Source: JAVBPP01 sp031549535 (GTDB taxonomy: Bacteria; Bacillota; Clostridia; Oscillospirales; Acutalibacteraceae). Taken from it: 21,807 bases of DNA. Both the position numbers and the translations under genes were made by a program. Where the stretch lies: the NCBI GenBank assembly GCA_031549535.1, contig JAVBPP010000013.1, positions 1-21,807 on the forward strand, given 5' to 3'. The notes under the pieces are model-generated. The model was not told the origin of the DNA. It worked only from the letters and a program-made list of their open reading frames with translations, and did no database searches. The stretch's first letter is position 1. Each line of letters begins with the position of its first letter. Below are positions 14,794 to 21,807 of the stretch, in pieces.

Positions 14794-16908
14794 ATGGAAA
14801 AACTGCTGTTTCGGGACGAACGCGCCCCGCTGGAGGAGCGCATAGAGGACTTGCTCACCCGCATGAGCTTTGAGGAAAAAGTCTCGCAGCTGGTGAACGC
14901 GGCGGACGAAATCACCCGTTTGGGCGTAAAAGAATACAACTGGTGGAGCGAGGCCCTGCACGGCGTTGCGCGCGCGGGCTTTGCCACCGTATTCCCCCAG
15001 GCCATTGCTCTGGCGGCCATGTTTGACCCGGAATTTCTGCATGAAATTGCCTGCGTCATCGCCGAGGAAGCGCGCGCGAAATATAACGAATTCCAACGTA
15101 ACGGCGAATGCGGCGCCTGCCAGGGGCTGACCTTTTGGAGCCCGAACATCAACATATTCCGCGACCCGCGCTGGGGACGGGGGCACGAAACCTACGGCGA
15201 GGATCCCTTTCTCACCGGCCGCCTGGGCTGCGCCTTTGTCAACGGGCTGCAACAAACCGACGGCAAACACTTGAAAGCCGCCGCCTGCGCCAAGCATTTT
15301 GCCGTGCATAGCGGCCCGGAAAAGGGGCGGAGCAGCTTTAACGCCGTTGTATCGCAAAAAGATTTATACGAAACCTATTTATATGCCTTTGAGGAGCTGG
15401 TGTGCGAGGCACAGGTGGAATCCGTTATGGGCGCATATAATGCGCTGAACGGGCAGCCCTGTTGCGCCAACCGTGAACTGCTAGTCGATATTCTGCGCGG
15501 CAAGTGGGGCTTTACAGGGCATGTTGTCTCTGATTGCGGCGCAATTGACCACATATATCAGGCGCACAAAACCGTAGAAACGCCGGAGCAGGCCGCCGCC
15601 CTTGCCATCCAAAACGGCTGCGACCTCAACTGCGGCCACACCTACGGCTACTTGATTGAGGCTTATGAGCAGGATTTGGTCAGCGAGGAGGACATCAGCA
15701 CCGCCCTGCGCCGCCTGCTACGCACGCAGTTTAAGCTGGGCTTCTATGATGAGAATGTCAGTTATGATGCCATCCCCTACAGCCAAAACGCCTGCGCGGC
15801 ACATAAAGAGCTATGCCTGGAGGCCGCAAAGCGCAGTTTTGTGCTACTGAAAAACAACGGCATTTTGCCACTGAACAAAGAAGCTGCGCAGCATATTGCC
15901 GTCATCGGCCCGAACGCGGACAGCGAAATGGCCTTACTGGGCAACTATAATGGCCTGCCCACCGAAGCGTTTACGGTATTACGCGGACTGGAGCAATATT
16001 GCGGCAGAGAAGCTGTCCACTATGCGCAGGGCTGCCCGCTTTACGGCGCGGACGACCCAGAGCTGCTCGAAAAAGCAAGGCAAACAGCGCAAGAGGCGGA
16101 CGTCATTATCGCCGTGCTCGGTTTGGACGCCAAATACGAGGGGGAAGAGGGCGACACCTACAACCCCGATATGAGCGGCGATAAGCCGGATTTGCTCCTC
16201 CCCGCCAGCCAACGTACCCTGCTGGAAACGCTGATTGAAACTGGAAGGCCCCTGATTGTGCTCCTGCTCGCGGGCAGCGCCATGGCAATTGGCCGCTGCG
16301 AGGAGCGTGCGGACGCCATCCTCAACTGCTGGTACCCGGGTGAGGCCGGCGGAATAGCCGCCGCGCAGCTGCTCTTTGGCGCATGCAGCCCCAGCGGCAG
16401 GCTGCCCGTTACCTTTTACCGCAGCGATAATGACCTGCCGGACTTTTCGGATTACGCCATGCAAAACCGTACATATCGCTATTTCAAGGGTGAGCCGCTC
16501 TATCCCTTTGGCTACGGTTTGAGCTATAGTACCTTCCAATATCGGGATTTACAGCTGGAACCAAACGGCCTTTGCGCCACCCTGCGGGTCAAGCTGCAAA
16601 ACTGCGGCACGATGGACGCGCGTGAAATCACACAGGTCTATCTCAGCCGAAACGGCGCGGGAGAAAATTACCCAAAGTGGGAGCTCAAAGGGACGCAATC
16701 CAATTTCCTAAGGGCAGGAGAATGCCTGACTTTGACCATCGCCCTGCCGAAAAAAGCGTTTTCCTATGTTAACGACGCGGGCGAACGTGTCTTGGAGCCG
16801 GGTGACTTTACCGTTTATGTCGGTTCCTGCCAGCCTGATCCGCGCAGTGCAGCGCTTGGTGGCGGGATGGTGCTGCAGCGGGAGCTGAAATTGGAACGGC
16901 CGTTGTAG
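14794..16908 (+). CDS. GH3 family beta-glycosidase (beta-xylosidase/beta-glucosidase type)
   Basis: A 704-residue GH3 glycosidase without a signal peptide, so probably acting on imported oligosaccharides or glycosides. The N-terminal barrel shows SEALHGVAR, FPQAIALAAMFD, RDPRWGRGHETYGEDP and the substrate lysine-histidine in AKHFAVHSGPE (K167, H168). The nucleophile is D247 in VSDCGA. The alpha/beta sandwich domain begins near 340 and carries KYEGEEGDTYNPD (about 447-459), where the acid/base Glu normally sits. A C-terminal FnIII-like domain (about 610-700) ends the protein. The motif set is close to bacterial xylan 1,4-beta-xylosidases, but specificity is not certain. Start: the ATG at 14794 has GGTGAG upstream; an upstream in-frame ATG at 14707 lies inside the EEP gene. 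It is the last gene of the tight six-gene run. Confidence 0.92.
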   Translation: MEKLLFRDERAPLEERIEDLLTRMSFEEKVSQLVNAADEITRLGVKEYNWWSEALHGVARAGFATVFPQAIALAAMFDPEFLHEIACVIAEEARAKYNEFQRNGECGACQGLTFWSPNINIFRDPRWGRGHETYGEDPFLTGRLGCAFVNGLQQTDGKHLKAAACAKHFAVHSGPEKGRSSFNAVVSQKDLYETYLYAFEELVCEAQVESVMGAYNALNGQPCCANRELLVDILRGKWGFTGHVVSDCGAIDHIYQAHKTVETPEQAAALAIQNGCDLNCGHTYGYLIEAYEQDLVSEEDISTALRRLLRTQFKLGFYDENVSYDAIPYSQNACAAHKELCLEAAKRSFVLLKNNGILPLNKEAAQHIAVIGPNADSEMALLGNYNGLPTEAFTVLRGLEQYCGREAVHYAQGCPLYGADDPELLEKARQTAQEADVIIAVLGLDAKYEGEEGDTYNPDMSGDKPDLLLPASQRTLLETLIETGRPLIVLLLAGSAMAIGRCEERADAILNCWYPGEAGGIAAAQLLFGACSPSGRLPVTFYRSDNDLPDFSDYAMQNRTYRYFKGEPLYPFGYGLSYSTFQYRDLQLEPNGLCATLRVKLQNCGTMDAREITQVYLSRNGAGENYPKWELKGTQSNFLRAGECLTLTIALPKKAFSYVNDAGERVLEPGDFTVYVGSCQPDPRSAALGGGMVLQRELKLERPL

Positions 16909-16965
16909 AGGGAAATGATGACCCTAGTGTATCGATTGTAAATATTAAAAAAGGGAGGGTGTTTG

Positions 16966-17679
16966 ATGAGAAAAACGTTAATTTTATTTTTTGTTATGGC
17001 GATAATGATAGTTTCTGGGTGCGGAAAAACAATAGACAATACAAAGAATTCGACGAAATTTGATGAACATGTTGAAACAACGCAAACAACAACCAGTGAA
17101 CCAAATGACATAGATGAAACTTCCGATACTAGAGAACAGAGCACTACAGACCGATTTTCAAATAAGAATTCAGCATGGCAAGGCGGTCAGAAAAATTATG
17201 CGGAATTATTAAAAAATTTATATGAAACCAAAGAGCCGAAGGATGCGATTAGATTTGCATATAAAGATTTGAACAACGACAAGGTTTCCGAATTAATAGT
17301 TTCATATAACGGTCCAGAAATAACCGTTTATTCGCTTGGTGATAAAGTATTTAAAATAGATAATTACGATTTCATGACCGGAACAACACAACTGCGTTAT
17401 TCAAATAATCCCTCCTACCCCGGTATATTTTACTTTACCGTAGGCGGCGGGATGGAACACCACGGATACGCAGCCCTAAGAAACAACAAATTAGTGGTGG
17501 AGGAATTATGGAATGAAGATTATTCGGGAATATCCACAGTACTGGGAATAAGTCGGGACAGAATTAAGGATCTTTCTTCTGACAAAGATTTAATTAATGA
17601 GTCAAAAAAAGTTTATAGAGAAAATGATCAAATTGACTGGAAGCCCCTCAAGTCTATCGAAGAAAATGTTAAAAACTAA
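16966..17679 (+). CDS. Putative lipoprotein, A+T-rich gene
   Basis: A 237-residue protein beginning MRKTLILFFVMAIMIVSGCGK: a lipoprotein signal peptide with lipobox VSGC (Cys about 19), so it is anchored outside the membrane. A Thr/Asn/Asp/Glu-rich linker follows (about 20-70). The globular part has FAYKDLNNDKVSELIVSY, a DxNxDxxxEL segment common in uncharacterised clostridial lipoproteins. The function is unknown. ATG at 16966 has GGGAGGGT seven bases upstream; the TTG just before it is not needed. Codons are rich in AAA, AAT, GAA and ATA, unlike the GC-rich neighbours on both sides, suggesting recent acquisition. The gap from the GH3 stop is 57 nt with no visible terminator, so read-through is possible. 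Confidence 0.8.
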   Translation: MRKTLILFFVMAIMIVSGCGKTIDNTKNSTKFDEHVETTQTTTSEPNDIDETSDTREQSTTDRFSNKNSAWQGGQKNYAELLKNLYETKEPKDAIRFAYKDLNNDKVSELIVSYNGPEITVYSLGDKVFKIDNYDFMTGTTQLRYSNNPSYPGIFYFTVGGGMEHHGYAALRNNKLVVEELWNEDYSGISTVLGISRDRIKDLSSDKDLINESKKVYRENDQIDWKPLKSIEENVKN

Positions 17680-17697
17680 GTTGTTTTTTTTAACAGC
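17665..17697 (+). terminator. Possible weak terminator after the lipoprotein gene
   Basis: GTTAAAAA (17669-17676) can pair with TTTTTAAC, giving an A/T-only stem that includes the stop codon and an eight-T run. The stem is weak. The rest of the 126-nt gap to the next gene shows no consensus promoter. Confidence 0.3.
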
Positions 17698-17805
17698 AGT
17701 ACCATTTCCAGAATCTTTCACAATTTGTTTACACAAGCAATTGCAATAAACAGACCCTCGTACACGTTAATAACATAGCGACTAAAATTTTTTGGAGGTT
17801 TTTCT

Positions 17806-19275
17806 ATGCGTATAAAACAAACTCTTTGCGTTCTTTTGGCCATGTTGCTGTGCGTCTTGATTGTTCCCATTCAGGCCACGGCCGCCGCCGTTGCACCCAC
17901 AGCGGTAAAACTGAACCCCGCCAGCGTTACCTTGGGTGTGGGTGAGACGAAAACTGCCGCCGTGGTGTTCACGCCGAGCAACGCTACCAGCACCAAAAGC
18001 TGGAAAAGCAGCAGCACCGCTATCGCAACGGTGGACAGCACCGGAAAAATCAAGGCTGTGAAGGTCGGCAGCGCAACCATCACCATGACCACAGGCAACA
18101 AGCGTACGGCAACCTGCAAGGTCACCGTAAAGGATGCACCGAAGACTGTGAAGCTCAGTGCAACTGCCGCGACCTTAAGCGTTGGGATGACCAAGACGCT
18201 CAGCGCAAGCTACACCCCCTCCACCGCGGCGGGCAAAAAGACTTGGGCCTCCGATAACACCAAGGTTGCCACCGTGGACAGCAGCGGAAAAGTAACCGCA
18301 AAAGGGGTTGGCACCGCCAATATCACTGCTGTTTCCTATAACAAAATGAAATCACCGGCCTGCAAAATTACCGTAAAAGCAGCGCCCACCTCCGCTACGT
18401 TGAAGGCCTTTAAAATTGGCGTCGGCGGAACCTATACGCCCCCCGTCACCCTTGCGCCCGCCGGGACTGTCGCCACAAAAACCTGGAAATCCAGCAACAC
18501 CTCGGTTGCCACCGTGAATGCAACGAGCGGCCTTGTGACGGCGAAAAAGGCCGGAACCACCACGCTGACCGTCACCACGCACAACGGCAGAAAGGCGAGC
18601 TGCACCGTTACAGTCGTTGCTGTCCCCAGCTCCATAACCAGCATCGTAACGCTATACAACAATGCCGCGAATGCTACAAAAAGCGCAAAGAACTTCAGCG
18701 TCACCCGTGTTGACAAGGGTGATTTAAAGCTGGACACCACCAACATGATTCTCCGCCTGGGTGCCACTGTGTTACTGTCTGCGGCAAACAAGGGCACTAC
18801 GACCAAGGAAAAATTTGTAAACGGAAAAGGTACCGTTGATAAAGCGATGACCCCAAATGCCTTTTTGCCCGTAATCAACCAGAGCTATATGAGCAAACTG
18901 AAGCCGGAATATGTAAAATCTGCAAGCTGTACCGCTAAGGGACTGGGCTGGACCATTAAAATTACACTTGTGCCCGAAAAGGTCAAAGCGCTCTCCCCCG
19001 CGCCCAAGCACGCCACTTGCATGAACACACTGAATTCTTTTGTCAATTTGTTGCCCAGCACTGTTACGGTGGATCCGAATTCCACCGCCGAATACAAGGG
19101 CGGGCAAATCACCGCCGTGCTGAACGGCGGCGGCAAACTGGCCAGTGTCAGCATGCGCCAACCCGGTGTAATTACCGGCAGAATCAAGGGTTCCTATGCC
19201 GGAATCTCACTAAAGGATTACACCTCCGCTACAATAACCGGCAGTATTGATCAAAACTTTACCTTTGCTTGGTAA
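17806..19275 (+). CDS. Secreted protein with three bacterial Ig-like (BIG2) domains
   Basis: A 489-residue protein with a Sec signal peptide (1-27; hydrophobic core, ATAAA cleavage region). Three BIG2-type Ig-like repeats follow at about 30-108, 112-191 and 195-270. Each has the pattern L-VG-T-L...W.S....ATV...G.V.A...G.A.IT......A.C.VTV. The C-terminal 220 residues (about 271-489) have no recognised fold and contain two cysteines. No LPXTG, SLH or membrane anchor is seen, so it is probably released or held non-covalently. BIG2 domains serve as spacers or adhesion modules in surface proteins. GGAGG lies upstream of the ATG. The next gene starts 7 nt after its stop, although the products seem functionally unrelated. 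Confidence 0.85.
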   Translation: MRIKQTLCVLLAMLLCVLIVPIQATAAAVAPTAVKLNPASVTLGVGETKTAAVVFTPSNATSTKSWKSSSTAIATVDSTGKIKAVKVGSATITMTTGNKRTATCKVTVKDAPKTVKLSATAATLSVGMTKTLSASYTPSTAAGKKTWASDNTKVATVDSSGKVTAKGVGTANITAVSYNKMKSPACKITVKAAPTSATLKAFKIGVGGTYTPPVTLAPAGTVATKTWKSSNTSVATVNATSGLVTAKKAGTTTLTVTTHNGRKASCTVTVVAVPSSITSIVTLYNNAANATKSAKNFSVTRVDKGDLKLDTTNMILRLGATVLLSAANKGTTTKEKFVNGKGTVDKAMTPNAFLPVINQSYMSKLKPEYVKSASCTAKGLGWTIKITLVPEKVKALSPAPKHATCMNTLNSFVNLLPSTVTVDPNSTAEYKGGQITAVLNGGGKLASVSMRQPGVITGRIKGSYAGISLKDYTSATITGSIDQNFTFAW

Positions 19276-19282
19276 CTTGCCT

Positions 19283-19777
19283 ATGAACACACAACGCAGG
19301 GATAAAACCAACTACTATTTGGATTTAGCAGAAGTTGTCTCCCAACGCTGCACCTGCCTGCGCCGCCATTACGGCGCAATCATCGTGAAAAACGATGAGG
19401 TGATTGCCACGGGCTATGTCGGTGCGCCGCGCGGGCGAAAAAACTGCACGGATCTCGGCTCCTGCATTCGGGAGGCAAGGCAGATTCCGCGCGGGGAACG
19501 CTATGAGCTGTGCCGCAGTGTGCACGCCGAGGCCAACGCCATCATCAGCGCGCCCCGCAGCCAGATGATTGGCAGCGCCATGTATCTCGCCGGGCTGGAA
19601 ATGCCTTCCGGCAACTATGTTTCCAACGCCTGCAGCTGTTCCATGTGCAAACGGCTGATTATTAACGCCGGTATTACCACCGTTTATGTCCGGGAGGACG
19701 GCGAGCGTTACCGTGAAATTACCGTTGCCGATTGGGTGGAGCAGGATGAATCGCTGGAGGGCGTGTTTGGGTATTAG
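19283..19777 (+). CDS. dCMP deaminase-type zinc enzyme (ComEB-like)
   Basis: A 164-residue cytidine/deoxycytidylate deaminase family protein. The catalytic motif HAEANAI (H81, E83) and the C-terminal zinc pair CSMC (C119, C122) are present. The usual Pro before the first Cys is Ser (ACSCSMC). Additional cysteines C55, C61 and C77 (NCTDLGSC, ELCRSVHAE) fit the second structural zinc site of dCMP deaminases. Its likely role is converting dCMP to dUMP for dTTP synthesis. Start: the ATG at 19283 matches the family N-terminus. A longer frame starts with a TTG inside the upstream gene and is rejected. The ribosome binding site is poor and the ATG is 7 nt after the stop of the Ig-like protein gene, so translational coupling is likely. 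Confidence 0.85.
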   Translation: MNTQRRDKTNYYLDLAEVVSQRCTCLRRHYGAIIVKNDEVIATGYVGAPRGRKNCTDLGSCIREARQIPRGERYELCRSVHAEANAIISAPRSQMIGSAMYLAGLEMPSGNYVSNACSCSMCKRLIINAGITTVYVREDGERYREITVADWVEQDESLEGVFGY

Positions 19778-19790
19778 CGCAACATCCCAT

Positions 19791-19819
19791 TTGACAAACT
19801 CCAAAAAACATGTTATCTT
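19791..19819 (+). promoter_or_regulatory. Sigma-A promoter of the thrS T-box transcript
   Basis: TTGACA (19791-19796), 17 nt, TATCTT (19814-19819). It starts 14 nt after the deaminase stop. Transcription from about 19826 gives a leader of some 310 nt that holds the T-box. Confidence 0.75.
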
Positions 19820-19825
19820 ATTGGC

Positions 19826-20122
19826 ATATCTCGCATATCTAAAATCGCTGATGCAGAGCACCGCTTGGGAATACGGCTCGTAAAGAGAGAATGCGCCATA
19901 GGCTGGGAGCGCGTTTCGGGTCATCCGGCGGGAAACCACTGCGGAGTGTATCGGGGAAGCAGAAAATAAATATATTTTGTGCAAAACCGGTGCCGTCTTG
20001 CCGCGTTACAGGCAAATGAGTGGCCAAGGCATGTTTGTTTTGGCAATTTGGGTGGAACCGTGGAGCCTTGCTTCATCCCTGTTTGTCCGTTTTGGGCATG
20101 ATAGGGATGAAGTTTTTTTATT
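19826..20122 (+). ncRNA. Threonine T-box riboswitch leader of thrS
   Basis: The conserved T-box GGGTGGAACCGTGG lies at 20050-20063; its TGGA bulge fits the NCCA end of a tRNA with U at position 73. A possible antiterminator arm pair is CAAGGC (20025-20030) with GCCTTG (20065-20070). The competing terminator lies just downstream (20071-20119). In the Stem I region, GAAACCACTG offers ACC (19935-19937) followed by A as the threonine specifier. Uncharged tRNA-Thr would stabilise the antiterminator and allow thrS expression. Confidence 0.9.
20071..20119 (+). terminator. Regulated terminator of the thrS T-box
   Basis: Perfect 10-bp stem CTTCATCCCT (20071-20080) with AGGGATGAAG (20103-20112), followed by seven T residues (20113-20119). 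It ends 20 nt before the thrS ATG and is the conditional terminator of the T-box switch. Confidence 0.9.
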
Positions 20123-20139
20123 GGAAAGGAAGAGAAGAC

Positions 20140-21807
20140 ATGGCAATTCAAGTGACATTAAAAGGTGGCGTCATCAAGGAATTTGACGCGGGTATTCGCG
20201 CGATGGATATCGCGAAGGAGCTGGGTATGGGGCTGTATAAGGCGGCCTGCGCCTGCAGAATTGACGGCGCACTCTGCGATTTGCGCACGCCGCTGACGCA
20301 GGACTGCGCGCTGGATATCCTCACCTTTGACGATGAGGACGGCAAAAAGGCCTTCCGCCATACCGCCTCCCACATTCTGGCGCAGGCAGTCAAGCGCCTG
20401 TATCCGGGGGTTAAGCTTGCCATCGGCCCGGCGATTGACAACGGTTTTTATTATGATTTCGATTTGGATACGCCCCTGACGCCGGAGGAACTGCAAAAAA
20501 TCGAGGCGGAAATGAAGGCAATCGTGAAAGAGGCTCTGCCGCTGGAAAAACACGAGCTGGACGCCGCCGACGCCATCGCCCTTATGCAAGGCAGGGGCGA
20601 GGATTATAAGGTGGAGCTGATTGCGGAGCATGCGGGCAAGGGCGAAAAAATCAGTTTTTACAAGCAGGGGGAGTTTGACGAGCTTTGCGCCGGGCCGCAT
20701 CTGCCGGATACCGGGCGCGTGAAAGCGTTTGCCCTGACCTCCTGCACGGGCGCTTACTGGCGCGGCGACGCAAGCAAGAAAATGCTGCAGCGCGTTTACG
20801 GCACGGCCTTCCCCAAAAAAGAGGAGTTAGAAAGCTATCTTGCCGCCATCGAGGAGGCGAAAAAACGCGACCATCGCCGCATTGGTAAGGATTTGGAGCT
20901 GTTCACCTTCCTGGACGAGGGGCCGGGCTTCCCCTTCTTTTTGCCGAAGGGCATGATTTTGCGGAACAACCTGCTTAATTTTTGGCGCGATTTGCACATG
21001 CAGCGCGGCTATCAGGAAATTGCAACGCCCATCATGCTCAACCAAGGGCTTTGGCACACCAGCGGCCATTGGGATCACTACAAGGACAATATGTATACCA
21101 CACTCATAGACGAGGAGACCTTCTGCGTAAAACCCATGAACTGCCCCGGCGGCATGCTGCTGTTCAAATCCAAACGCCGCTCTTACCGCGAGCTGCCGCT
21201 GCGCATGGGCGAACTGGGGCTCGTGCACCGGCACGAGCTTTCGGGCGCGCTGCATGGCCTGATGCGTGTGCGCTGCTTCACGCAGGATGACGCGCACATC
21301 TTTATGACGCCCGAGCAAATCAAGGACGAAATCAAGGGCGTTGTGAGCATCATTGACACGATTTACAAACAAACCTTCGGCTTTGACTATCACATTGAGC
21401 TCTCCACCCAACCGGAGGATTCCATGGGCGAAAAAGAGACCTGGGACCTCGCCACAGATGCCCTGCATGAAGCAATTACGGAAATGGGTTATAGCTATAA
21501 GCTGAATCCCGGAGACGGCGCGTTCTACGGCCCCAAGCTGGATTTCCATTTGACGGATTGCCTGGGCAGAACCTGGCAGTGCGGCACAATTCAGCTCGAC
21601 TTCCAAATGCCCGAGCGCTTTGAGCTGGAATATATCGGCGCGGACGACCAGCCCCACCGCCCCATTATGATTCACCGCGCGGTTTTGGGCAGCATTGAGC
21701 GCTTTATCGGCATTTTGACCGAGCACTTTGCAGGCGCTTTTCCGCTTTGGCTCGCACCGGAGCAGGTGCGCATCCTGTGCATTGCCGACCGGCACCTTCC
21801 GGCCGCT
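20140..21807 (+). CDS. thrS: Threonyl-tRNA synthetase, truncated by window end
   Basis: The first 556 residues are in the window with no stop; full-length bacterial ThrRS is about 640, so roughly 85 residues of the anticodon-binding domain are missing. Domain order is a TGS domain (about 1-62), an editing domain with HTASHILAQAV, TAYW-like TGAYWRGD and CAGPHLP motifs, and then the class II catalytic core. Core motifs seen are the motif 2 RHE region (VHRHELSGALHGLMRVR), the zinc cysteine in KPMNCPGG, the FTQDDAHIF strand and motif 3-like IMIHRAVLGSIERF with its zinc histidine. It charges tRNA-Thr and edits mischarged Ser-tRNA-Thr. GGAAAGGAAG lies upstream of the ATG. Regulation is by the T-box leader. 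Confidence 0.97.
   Translation, partial: MAIQVTLKGGVIKEFDAGIRAMDIAKELGMGLYKAACACRIDGALCDLRTPLTQDCALDILTFDDEDGKKAFRHTASHILAQAVKRLYPGVKLAIGPAIDNGFYYDFDLDTPLTPEELQKIEAEMKAIVKEALPLEKHELDAADAIALMQGRGEDYKVELIAEHAGKGEKISFYKQGEFDELCAGPHLPDTGRVKAFALTSCTGAYWRGDASKKMLQRVYGTAFPKKEELESYLAAIEEAKKRDHRRIGKDLELFTFLDEGPGFPFFLPKGMILRNNLLNFWRDLHMQRGYQEIATPIMLNQGLWHTSGHWDHYKDNMYTTLIDEETFCVKPMNCPGGMLLFKSKRRSYRELPLRMGELGLVHRHELSGALHGLMRVRCFTQDDAHIFMTPEQIKDEIKGVVSIIDTIYKQTFGFDYHIELSTQPEDSMGEKETWDLATDALHEAITEMGYSYKLNPGDGAFYGPKLDFHLTDCLGRTWQCGTIQLDFQMPERFELEYIGADDQPHRPIMIHRAVLGSIERFIGILTEHFAGAFPLWLAPEQVRILCIADRHLPAA

Noticed and set aside
14163..15155. 330-codon minus-strand open frame over the EEP/GH3 junction
   Set aside because: Antisense to catalytic motifs of both enzymes and without its own signals.
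20827..21795. 322-codon minus-strand open frame inside thrS
   Set aside because: Antisense to the unmistakable ThrRS catalytic core.

Overview
The window looks like chromosomal DNA of a spore-forming, moderately GC-rich Firmicute of class Clostridia, probably an anaerobic gut-type Oscillospirales relative. The supporting signs are a forespore sigma factor (sigG) with a sigma-F-type promoter, a T-box riboswitch in front of thrS, an oxygen-sensitive glycyl radical enzyme (GRE), strong AGGAGG-type ribosome binding sites and sugar-degrading genes. No rRNA, tRNA, IS element, phage gene or CRISPR array was seen.

Layout. (A) 1-202: leftward promoter for a gene beyond the left edge, and a probable terminator for the GRE gene. 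(B) 203-3460, minus: one continuous gene fusing a radical-SAM GRE-activating enzyme to a complete GRE, with a consensus promoter and a 10-bp-arm inverted repeat over its predicted transcription start. (C) 3560-4307, minus: two homologous small secreted acidic peptides, each with its own consensus promoter. (D) 4313-6150, minus: HAD phosphatase followed by a Gfo/Idh/MocA dehydrogenase. (E) 6315-7417: an MGMT-like protein (plus) convergent with sigG (minus). (F) 7538-16908, plus: a tightly packed six-gene run: TIM-barrel sugar isomerase/epimerase, an orphan glycosidase-like TIM-barrel protein, an Old-Yellow-Enzyme/2,4-dienoyl-CoA-reductase-type flavoprotein, a membrane M28 peptidase, an EEP-family hydrolase and a GH3 glycosidase. 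(G) 16966-19774, plus: an A+T-rich lipoprotein gene, a three-Ig-domain secreted protein and a dCMP-deaminase-type enzyme. (H) 19791-21807, plus: sigma-A promoter, threonine T-box and thrS, which runs off the right edge.

How the genes may work together. Region F combines glycoside hydrolysis, sugar rearrangement and flavin-dependent C=C reduction. That fits intracellular dismantling of small imported glycosides, possibly plant or aryl glycosides; this is inference. The dehydrogenase and phosphatase of region D could serve the same sugar chemistry but are transcribed separately. The GRE fusion has its own promoter and possible operator and looks like a separately controlled anaerobic radical pathway of unknown substrate. 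The GRE fusion and the tandem peptides are the parts most likely to be undescribed.
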